Program-made: the position numbers and the translations under genes
Shown: in pieces, positions 45,953 to 57,900 of the stretch
Numbering within the stretch: position 1 is the first letter of the stretch
Layout: each line of letters opens with the position of its first letter
The notes under the pieces: generated by a model
The model's input: the letters and a program-made list of their open reading frames with translations, nothing else
Told to the model about the DNA's origin: nothing
The model's database searches: none
Assembly: GCA_037893225.1 (NCBI GenBank)
Contig: JAZGUH010000005.1
Location: 372,001 to 436,000, forward strand
DNA length: 64,000 nt
From: Hippasteria phrygiana
Lineage: Eukaryota; Echinodermata; Asteroidea; Valvatida; Goniasteridae
Direction: 5' to 3'

Positions 45953-48900
45953 GTATTTGTGACCCGCTCTGCACAAATGAGTGGGATGTCGCGCATTACG
46001 CTTTCACGTACAGGGTGGTTTAGTGTCGCAGACTTTAATATTTAAGTATAAGAAATTGCACACTGAAAAAAAATCGCAACAAAAAACAATGCATTACACT
46101 ACAGAGTTGTACCATATGAAACGAAAGCTTATTTCATGATCTTGATCCTTTCAGACCAACTGTAAAGCTTAAAAATGTATTTTTAGCACATCAGACTCAT
46201 TTTTTGTAGAGCAGGTCACATTTTGTGCATCCTTTTGTTTTTAATTTTTTATTTTTTTAAATGCCCCATAAAACAGCAGTCAACTTTTCATGCGCAGTAT
46301 GTTGTTAATTTGGGGTGAAGACCTACATTGTAAATTTACTACAATACTACTTACATTTATGTAGTAGACATTTACATGAAGGTCTACCAGTACATGTACA
46401 TCAGGCTTTTGATAATCTCGGGGTGTACAGTGTCTACAAAATCTACATGTATTACCCACTTGTTACTTCACAATGATCACCTTAGGGGCTTGTGGTACAC
46501 GTACATGTATGATTGTCATCTGCATGTTATTACAAATATTATAATATTTAAATTTTACAATATGAAGACTTCAGGCGCAAAAGCGGCTAAACGCCAACCA
46601 AAAAAAATATTTGATTATCGTATACTAGGCACCGAGAGCTTTCACTTGATATCGTTATCTCATTCGTCATGGAAGTGGCGTTTAGCATCTTTTACACCTG
46701 AAGTCTTCATATATTATTCATATTAATATACATTACATTAAAGGCAGTGTACATGATTGGTCATTGTTGCAATTTTCAAAAATGGGCGGATTTGGGGGTT
46801 AGTATGTTATAGGAAATATCGTTCCATTTACCTGTTCAAAGTTTTGCGTTGTTAGATGGCAAAAAAAACGTGAGAAAAACGGCGCTCGTTTTTAACCGTC
46901 GGGCGGATGATAGCCTTTAGTCAAGGCGCGCGTGGCTACCTGGACACGTGACGCGCCATAAATGCCAGCATGTCCGGGGCGCGCTACTCGTCCGGGCAGA
47001 CACGAGCCTTGACTAAAGGCTACAGGGCAGTTTTCCAACGATTTCCAGCTGGAAATCGTTGGAAGACGATATCAATTTCCACTTTTCTTGACAACGACAG
47101 CACACCTGGTGCCATAATTTCACAGGATGATTGAGACTACTATTAACTTACAGTCTAGTAAGGTATTTCGTAATAATTCAGTAAAAAATTGGTGAATTAC
47201 CAATCGTGTACACTACATTTAATATATTAGAGAATCTTCCTGTACATGCACAGTATTTGTATTATTTGTCTTCAGCCAGTTGTTATGAGCGCCAAATGTA
47301 ACCTGGCACCCGGAAATGTTTGGAATGCATCAACATTTGAAGATAAAACATGTTTTTCATAATAGCACAGGTTATAAGGCCAACAAAAAATAGTTCCGCT
47401 TCGGTTACCCTACCTACCTACAATATTTCAATTTTTTTCGGGACAAAAAGTAAAAAGAAAAAAACAAACCCATAAATGCTGTCTTTAAACATTGACTACA
47501 CATAGACACCTACATATGATCAGCACAAAAAAAATAGCCAACAAAATTCCTGCCTACCCTATTTTCAAATGCCATGTAATCGGAAGCAGAACTATTTTTG
47601 TGGGGGGCCTGAGGTTTATTTTTAGTATTGTGTGTTGATGTACGGTCGCTCATTCCTAGCCACACTGTAAGTCTTGACCCCTTCCTTCATGTCTTTTGAG
47701 ATAAAAAAAGCTCAAAATGAGTGAACATACAATGAACTACAATGAACAAATGTATATCCATGTACATTTACTATACAGAACATAGTAATAAAACTTTGGG
47801 ATATGATAGAAAAGAGTTTTTTGGGGGGGAAAAAAGGGGTTTTGGAAAAGGGGTTTTGGAAAAAAATCAATCCCTACTTCCTATTAGAAAAAAGTGGTTT
47901 GTTTTTTTTCTTCTGCAACTTTCTGCTCACTTCAACGCCCCACGTCAGAAACGCACATCGTTTCATTTTTTGCCCTCTCCCCCACTTCACCCTAAACCTA
48001 AACGAAAAAAATGTTTTATTTTATTAAATTAAAAACATGTATTTCTCTTGACCTGCTTACATTTTCCCCATCAAACGGATAATATTTTGTTTTTGTTTTC
48101 TTTTTTTTATGCAGATTTTTCCTTTCAGTCAAATTGGTCACTGCCAGTTCAAGCTCGGTCGTTTTACCGAATTATTAGTAACATTGATGGCGATGTCTAC
48201 ATCGGAGGCAATGAAACTCTCGTGAAATTGTCAATTGAGGATGGCGCAGTGAATATTCTAAGTGTAAGAAGCTATGTTAATTTAGTACTATTTGGAAAAT
48301 TTACATGGCATAGTGACAGCGACAATTATGATGACAATGACAAGGACGATGAGGATGATGACAACAAAAAGAGGTTTATAGAGTGGCGCGTGACTACCCA
48401 TATTTGCCATTTTAGGGCACCAAGGAAAGAATGTCCACTTTTATAAAAGAACTCATTATTGTTGCAAAATCATCTTCAATATCAACAAGATTATGTGTGT
48501 TAAAATAGGCAGGGCTTTGATTATTGCGGGAAATTAACCCTAACCCCCTAGACCCGTTTTGCTACATGCAGGAACCATCCTCAATCCTCCAAAATCCTCC
48601 GATTGCACTGCCCCAAAAAATACATTCATCCTCAATCCTCCAAAATCCTCCTCACTTGAAACACCATTCATCCTCCTCCAAAATCCTCTTTTTTCTTGAA
48701 ATACATTGTACCATTCATCCTCAATCCTCCAAAATCCTCCTCGCTTGAAACACCATTCATCCTCAATCCTCCAAAATCCTCTTTTTCTTGAAATACCATT
48801 CATCCTCAATCCTCCAAAATCTTCTCCTTTTTGCCACGGCAGCGTGAAACGCGCCGTGGTCTACTGCTGCTTATGCTGGTGGTTCGGTGGGTGGGTGGGT

Positions 48901-51900
48901 GGGTGGGTGGGTTGATTGGTTGGATGGTGGGTGGGTGGGTGGGCAGTTGACTCGGGTGTATTGTTTCCATGCCCCGCGTTGTATCACGGCTGTGCAAGTC
49001 AGTTGAGAATGGTGTTTTGTTAACACTGATGTGCATGCGTCTGATCTGTCTAATCTGTCTAATCTGCATATTCCATGTAGATCACGCCCCATTGCATTTT
49101 AAAATTTGTGGTTGTACGGTACGGTTCGTGGACGAGTGAAGTTTTAACGCGTATACCTGCCGTGGGCTGTACCACTTGGTACTTGTTTTTCTAATACCAT
49201 TCATTCTCAATCCCCTAAAAATCATCCAAAACTGCAAGGAGGATTTTGGAGGATTGAGGTGGGTTAGGGTTAAGGGCTATAACCCTAACCTTCCCAAATC
49301 CTCCAAAATCCTCTTTGCAAAATGGAGGAATTTGGAGGATTGAGGTTACTTGGAAGTTGATGCATCGGAGGATTTTGCAGGATTGAGGTTACTAGGGGTT
49401 TTTGCCCCTGCAGGAATATGGAGGATCCAGGTTATCAGGCTCAATGTGATACATGAGGATTTTGGAGGATTGAGGTTACTAGGGGTATGCAAAAAACCCC
49501 TAGAGGATTTTGGAGGATTCGTGCTATGGTCCCCATAAGAGGATTTTGGAGGATTCAGGTTATATGGAGTTTTAACACTTTGAAATCAGAGGATGTTGGA
49601 GGATTCAGGTTACATGGGGGGAAAATGATGTAGGGAGTTAGGGATAAGGACGACAAAGACACGAGCAAATTCAGACAAATTGCTTGGGGAGGTCTTTTTG
49701 ACAAATATCACTGAAATATTTAATGACATGGTGAAAATGTATTAAAACTAGAGTTGGTAGGATAAATGTCATTTTGGAATGATGAAAACCATTGCGGGAT
49801 TGCGGGTAACACCATGTGAAATAAATCTCTTCTAGGAAGAAGTGTGGTTCTGAAAAGAACCGGGATGAGTGTGTAACTCGACGTTTCGGCCAGTGTGCTC
49901 TGTCCGTCCTCAGGAGTGTGAGTGATGTGATGCGGAGTTGCTGCAGCTTTGTATGCCTTCTGGGTGCCTAGTCGGGTGCTATAAAATACCAAGCCCCAAA
50001 TACATTTATTTCTGAAAATTACAGCAAAAGCTACTACCTTTAAGATTCTGAGATAGGAATTAGAGTTTTTTTTCCCCCGTTGATTTGCCATTTCCTCTGT
50101 GTAACCAAAAATGAAGGTCTTTAAATTTGTTTTCCTCTCAGATAACTGATCTGGTGACTGATGAACCCACTGGCACCATTGTTACATGTGCTGTGAAATA
50201 CTCTACCAGGAGTGAAGTGAGTTTACTGCATATCAGGCTGTCCCGAATATACCAAATATTCAAATATTCGATCATGAACCAAATATTCGGTATAGCTCTT
50301 TCCCGGTTTAAATATTTGAAGAAAAAAAAAACGAAACTAGGAACTTGCACACACGACTGTGTTGCTTCAACCGTAAAGTTGCATTATGTATTGTCAGATG
50401 CCACTTTTTCGTCCACAGTAACTTTTTTCTTTGTTTATTGGTCCCTTTCTTTTACCTGGGTAAAAGCCCTTTCTTTTACCTGGGTAAAAGCCCTTTCTTT
50501 TACCTGGGTAAAAGCCCTTTCTTTTACCTGGGTAAAAGCCCTTTCTTTTACCTGGGTAAAAGCCCTTTCTTTTACCTGGGTAAAAGCCCTTTCTTTTACC
50601 TGGGTAAAAGCCCTTTCTTTTACTTGGGTAAAAGCCCTTTCTTTTACCTGGGTAAAAGCCCTTTCTTTTACCTGGGTAAAAGCCCTTTCTTTTACCTGGG
50701 TAAAAGCACCTTGGCAGTTATATAATACTTACTGCATTTATCACTCCAGCAGCCCATAATATCCATCGCCGCATGGAAGTTTTAACCGGCGCTCTTTGTA
50801 TGCAACTTTTAACCAGCGAGGATGGCAGCTGCGGCTGGCGTGTCTAAAACTTGATCGGCAATTTGCGAATATTTGAATAGTGGTTCAAGTTTTTGAATAC
50901 TAAATTATTTGAAAATGGACAACCCTATAAGTTACTTAGAACACAGGTACCTGTAATCTGATGCGAATATCAAAGCATGGTCAAGTGCAACTCTCACCGC
51001 AAAAGATTTGAATAGGCTATGTAACACTCCCGTTTTTCGTGTCATCTGGTTGTACCCGACGGGGAACGGATTAAAATAATCACATACAGATAGTTTAAAA
51101 TCACTGAAAATCAGATAATCCATGTTGTCAATGCAATCAAACAGAACAAGGGGTGAAATCGTTCCTCAAAGTCCCCTCTTTGGCACTGTGAATGCACTTT
51201 AAACACGGGCTCTATCTAGGCTTCTATGAAAATCTGAATGCTGTCAACTTAACAAACGCCTCTTGTGTCCGGCTGTCCTTGATGGGGGGGGGGGGGGGGG
51301 GGTTATGCCAAGAACGGGTTGTGCAGCCAATCGAAAACGCAACAATAGGCACCACACCGAATAGAGTGGTCTTATTCATCGCACTTGGTGACCCTTTTTC
51401 GTGTGAGTAAAAGCTTTGTTTGAAAAAGCTCCATCTATTCATTACACTCCCATTCAAGAACAATATTGTTGAAACATGATTGGATTGAGTACATGCAGGA
51501 ATGCGCAGAAAGACTACAACCGGCCATAACTGATAATAACTGAGGGTATAGTGCTTCCTCTCGGTGGCTCAGGAAATCTATGTGGTTGACCACGTACAGT
51601 ACATTGCAATTGAAAGTTAACCCGACAATGGGGATTTCTTTTCACACTTTTTCTCTTCCCAGGGAAATAATTTTCATTTCACAAAGTTGGAAACCTTTTT
51701 TTTTTGCCTGATCATAAAGTGGGAAAACATTTTCACACCTTTCCACAGGATTCTTTACACAAAATATCCCATTCCCATTCGCAGTGTTAACTTTCAATTG
51801 CAATGTACTGTACATAACACATATGGCCTGCTCTACAAAAAAGGGTATTATGTCGCACTATGTGAAAATACACACAAGGCTGTTCTATGTGAAGCGTGTC

Positions 51901-54900
51901 CAAAAAAATCTTCACATCAGTGATTTTATTTATTTTTTTGGGGGGGTTTGTTGGCTTCTATTATATATATATTTTTATAATTTATTTTCAGAAACATTAA
52001 CATTGATGAATAAAGATGAAAAAATAAATGTTGATAGAAATGACTTTGATTCTGATTCCTTTGCACTTTTTGTGTTTAAAGGGTTTTATCTCTAAACGCA
52101 CTTCCGTTAAATTGGAAAATATGAGTATACAAATGTCACGATATCTCGAGAACACAAAATGCCACAGGGGTCAAACCTACACCAAATTAAAGCTTAGGAT
52201 GTGACAATTACAACTATGTGTATAACTCATTTTTCAAATTTTGCGACATAATACCCATTTTTGTAGAGCCGATCACATATGTCCACAATACCAAATGTCC
52301 AATACAGTTGTTTTATGTAGTAAGTCAATTGTGTTAATGTGATTGTTGCATGTAGTCATTTTGGTTGAATGAAATCCTCTGATTTACAGGAGGTTTGTTG
52401 GAACTTCATACGTATCGCTGAAAAGCGAGAATCAGATATGTTGGTATGCGGCACCAATGCTTACAATAGACGCTGCTATAAGGTACAGTATGTATAGCGT
52501 ATTTTTATTTATCTTCAAGCAAACTTGAATCCTCGATCCTGATTGGTCTGTCCATAGCAACAACAGTGTGATATTATCCCATATCGTGCGGTATATTTTG
52601 AACCACGTGCTGGGCATGTATTGCGCGCTCTTCTAAGTTGCGTGTGTTTTACTATGCACGTACGCAATTGCATGTGGACGATGCGTGTGCGTTCAGCGAG
52701 GATCTCTACTGTGTGTCAAATTTGCTTGAAGATGACTTTTGTCCCACTCGTGCTCATGGAATACGTACAAAGAATGTATACCACGTGTTCCACTCGCGCT
52801 CGTGGGATAACTAAAATAGTAGATGTATTATAGTACTTAATAGGTCACTAGGGAGATGCACAAGAGTGAAGATAACAGTTTGAGAGGGACACTCGGCATT
52901 AATTGTCTCTCCAAGGTTAGAAGAACATTTTCTAAAAGGATATTTTTGGGTTTTAAGGACAAGAATGGTTAAAAAGCTGCGAAAGGAGGGTTTAGCAATT
53001 TTCCATATTACAGGTTAACAGGGTATTGGTACAGTTCATTGCAATTGACAAACTTCAAAAATTACAAATTGTTTTCCACAAGTACACATTTTATTCAGGA
53101 CACAAACCCGACAGAAATGTACATGTACGCAAGATTGACTGCAGGACGATCATCCGCTGGAGTTGCGACTTTTGGTCGGCCGGTTCTTGGACTGCTCCGG
53201 TTAATTCGAACTTATCACGCAATTTTATTATTGCATTTGGATTTTACTCTCATTACCTGGGGCATCTTGCTTTACTGGCGTATGAGCCTCCACCAGGAGC
53301 CCTATTGCAAGCGCCCTCTCTTGGATCGACAGGCGATGAATTCTTTTGCTAAACACAGAGCTGTAACTCTCCTTTGGCATGTTTAACATGTTCGATCCAA
53401 GCCCCCCCTCTCTGCTGAATCACGGCTGCCACCCTAACATTAAAGTTGTTGACAACTCTCTCTCCAACATGTCTCTTGGAATTCTCCTTATTTCTCTCCT
53501 GATGTTTTCTTTCAGTCTCTCGATTGTGTCGGGGTTGTCCTGCTAGACTCTCGCCTTCAGGTAACCCCGGAGGAAGTAGTCTGGGGGTTGAGGTCGGGGG
53601 ATATGGGGGCCATGGGTTGTCCGTCCATCCTCGAAATTAGCTGGTCCCCTGGAAAGTACTGTCTCAGGTACTCAAGAGTGCGGTTTGAACAGTGAGGGGG
53701 TGCACCATGTGTTTCAACAGGATGGTGCATCCCCTTCACTGTTCAAACCACACTCGTAAGTACCTGTATAAGACAGTACTTTCCAGGGGACCGGCTAATT
53801 TAAGGGAGGACGGACATGGCCCCCATATTCCCCCTCTGGGGTTTACCTGAAGGCGAGAGTCTACCAGGACAACCCTGACACAATCGAGAGACTGAAAGAA
53901 AACATTAGGAGAGAAATAAGGAGAATTCCAAGAGACGTGTTGGAGAGAGTTGTCAACAACTTTAATGTTAGGGTGGCAGCTGTGATTCAACAGCGAGGGG
54001 CTTGGATCGAACATGTTATTAATTACTAGAAAAAGTAAGGAAAAAAAGTAGACATTTAAAAAAATGCTTTTCGCAGTAAAAACTTAGTGGTATCCCACCC
54101 CTGGCAGAAAGATCTTGTGAAAACTGTAACATTTGTAAAAATTACGACAAAACAAAAAGTGGCAGTTTTTTTCTGGACCACCCTGTATGACTGTGTTTAA
54201 ATACTAATTTTGTTTTGTAAAAAAGGGGCATTTACACGTAGGTTTTATATATTATTGACATGCAAAACCCAATATATTGAATTTACAATCACCCTGACGC
54301 AAATTCCATCTTATGAATAATAAGATCGGGTCATCGCAAAACGTGTACATTGTATGCTGTTTTAATCAGTCGACAGGTTTTTTACAATGCTTCTTTATAG
54401 TGCCCGACAGCAGATCTTGCCTGTGTTCCCCTAACCGCAGCCACGTTGGAATTTGTCCCCGTCTTACCTGAGGAGAATCCTGTGGCAACTATGATCGGTA
54501 AGCAATAAACTCCGATCCTGGGTAAAAATCAGACATTGCCCCATATAGTGTTCATATTCACCATGCGAACAAACTCGACATTCAGGTACATGGAAAAAAA
54601 ATCACAAAACTTCCATAAATGGGTCGGGGGGGGGGGAATTGTCAAGGAAACTTAAGAGTGTAAACCGATTTGTGCTGCATTGCAAAATCTGACATGTATC
54701 TAAGTGAGCACTTTCTTATACAGTGGAACGCTGCTATAACGAACATCGCGGGATCCACAAATTTTGTTTGGTATAGCGATCGTTCGGTACAGCGATTTTC
54801 AGCAACCGGTCTGCCAATATGGTGTCTGTTCTTTTAAAAGCGACCTCTTTCGTCGTACTTGAAATGTGCCCTCTTTTACCAGCCATTGAATTACATGTTC

Positions 54901-57900
54901 ATACTTTCTAAGCTTACCGAATTCTAAAGCAACAGTTGGCTTTTCCCTTCTATTCCTTGGGGAAATAATACCCGCCTGTCACTCTTCAACATAAAGCTGC
55001 GGCCGTTTGGGAATTACAAACAGCCCAAATACCCAGTACTTTTTTTTTTCAACAACAATGTTCAGTAAGTTTTGTACACAAAATTTGGGAGCCAAGGATG
55101 TGTTCGGTATAGCCGAGTGTTCGGTATAGCGGTGTTCGTTATAGCGGCGTTCCACTGTGCTGAAAATTCTTTGCTAAAGGTGCCTAAATGTTGGTACATG
55201 TACGAAAGCGTAGCACCAGTCTTGATTAATTTGTGCAAAAATGCAGAGTTGCTGCAGACTGATGGCTTCAGCCTTTTGAAGTACAAAAATTGCGCTGAAA
55301 CAATATTTTACTTAACCCTTTGCGTACGGGATGCAAAAAAAAAGGTGTCACCAGGCCGGATGACGCCATTGGCCGCCGTTTGTGCAGTTTCAATCCATTG
55401 TTTGATTATTGTTTATGTCATGCTTGATTGCACAAACACATTGTAGCGGTTCGATTTGGCCGCCAGAACCGCTGCAACACCCTGACGTCTCCCGTAAAAT
55501 ACCGTGCTCAAGGGGTTAACCTCTTACATCCAGCTGTAATTGCTGGGGTGCCGGTATGCCAACATCGCTGAAAAGAGTGGTCCTTTTCATCACACTCGGA
55601 GCCCCCTTTTGTATGAATGAAAGCTTTGTTTGAAAAAGCTCCGTCTGTTCATTGCACACCCATTCAAAAACAATATGGTTCCAAAATGAATGGATTGAGT
55701 AAGTGCAGAAATGCATCTGTAGGTGTCAACCGGCCAGGTGGTCTTTTTCAAACCACAGCTATGGCCGTCGTCCATATGGAAGAGGTTACCAGGGAAACCT
55801 TTCTTTGTCCATCCACTAAACCGTTTAGCTGTCTGTATGTACTTCAGATACATACATGTGCATGTGTAGCATGTATAAGGAGTATTTCAGGGTTTCGGCA
55901 GTCATGGAAAATCCTGGAATATCCTGAAAAAATCCTGGAATTTAACCCTTTACGTACGGATGACGCCATATGGCGTCAAAAAAGAAAGTGCCACCAGGCC
56001 GGATGACGCCATTGGCCGCCGTTTGTGCAGTTTCAATCTATTGTTGGATTATTGTTTATGTTACGCTTGACTGCACAAACACATTGTAGCGGTTCGCTTG
56101 GCTGCCAGAACCGCTGCGACACCCCGACGTCTCCCGTAAAATACTGTACTCAAGGGGTTAAAGCTGTCATGGAATATCCTGGAATATCGTGGATTTTAAA
56201 GCTGTCATGGAATATCCTGGAATTTAAAGCTGTCGTGGAATATCCTGGGAATATCTTGGAATTTAAACAGGCATGCAACTTTTCCTCGGATCAGCTGATT
56301 TCCTCACTTTTTCACTTCACACTTCTTCACTTCACACTTCTGCCATTGAAAATTGAAAAACACTGTACAAAGTCTGGTAAAGATTGGAATTTCCTCATTG
56401 TTTTGGTTAAATCCAAGTTGCATGCCTGTTTGAAGCTGTCATGGAATATCATGGAAAAGTCAAATTCACATCAAATTATTAGCAAGCTAGGTACGTGACA
56501 AACTGCTTTTAGTTCACACACACACACACACACACACACCCCTGGTCTGTGTCATTGATATGTGTGTGACATACATATATAGCCCTGTTTATTTAAAGTT
56601 TAAATGACCTAATAACAACACTTGTATTAACCCCTTGCGTACGGATGACGCAAAATGGCACAAAATGGCACAACAAAAACAGTGGCACCAGGCCGGATGA
56701 CGCCATCTGCCGCTATTTGTGCAGTTTCAATCCATTGTTGGATTATTGTGTATGTTACGCTTGACTACACAAGCACACTGTGTCCGTTTCGCTTGGCTGC
56801 CAGAGCCGGCGCGACACCCCGGCGCCTCCTGTAAATAACCGTACTTAAGGGGTTAAACTGAGGACTCCAATAGACCGTGTGCCGCATGTTCACCATTGCA
56901 GTTGCTTGAACCGTGACATGAATCATTGACATGAGCTGATCTTTGAATGTATGATTCCCATGTCAGGTCACACACACTTGACACGCTGTTGCTTGTGGGG
57001 TACCTCTATTGTTCGACTCTACTTCCCTTCTTTTGTTCTCCTTTGTCCCCTTAGAAATCTTGAAATACATAGCGTTACGGCTGTGGGGTACTTCAATTTC
57101 TAAAGACCCAGTTGTGGGGTACCATTGTCCCTATTGTTGCCCTTTGTTCCCGGTACCCTGTAAGTGCCAAATGTGTAAGCGCATGCCATCTTACGTGCGT
57201 ATGGCCGCTACGTACGTGTGCACGCTATACGCACGAATATTCATACCAGCTTTTTGACGTGATTAGCGAACAGTGCTTTCAGGGTAAAAAGGCACCGATT
57301 TTATTTGGGTGTTGGTCCTTCTGCAAGAGGGAGTATCGGAATCTGTTATTGCAAATCCTCATTTCATGAGTCATGTATGTGTCATAACCATATTTGTTTT
57401 TCTTTTCTTTTTTTCAATTATATTGATAGATCAAGATAACCAAAAGGTTGTGTATGGAGGGAACGTGGATGACCAAACCTTTGAACAATATTTAGTGGAA
57501 GCTGATGACACGATCACAGAAAAGCTCGACACCGTTATTAAGGGACTGGGGTTCATCAAGAGTAAGTCGTGCAATGTAGAAATAGATACTGCATAGTTTG
57601 CTGAGAGTACAGTACTTGTACTAGGCTCAATTTCATTGTTTTGGTTAAAGCAGAATCACACACTACCAGTTACATTCCCCTGCACACACATCCGCGTTTT
57701 TGCATCCCTTTGGAGCTAGACATGGCATTGTTCTCCCCTTTGTCCCTGTGCTTTAAGCAAACCCCCATAGACTTTGTACACAAAATTCCTTGTGGAGACA
57801 ACCTAACCCATAGAATTGCCTGGTGGAGACCTATTCAGTCCCTTTGTCTCTATTGTTTTCATGTCTCCACAGGGTACCGTATATCTCTCCACACACACAC

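Noticed and set aside
48129..48263. Semaphorin exon 2 starting at the second AG (48,127-48,128)
   Set aside because: It would be phase 0 and not match the phase-1 end of exon 1. The AG at 48,113-48,114 fits.
49230..49290. Interstitial telomere repeat (AACCCTAACC)
   Set aside because: Only one or two TAACCC-like units within the AGGATTTTGG repeat context; no array.
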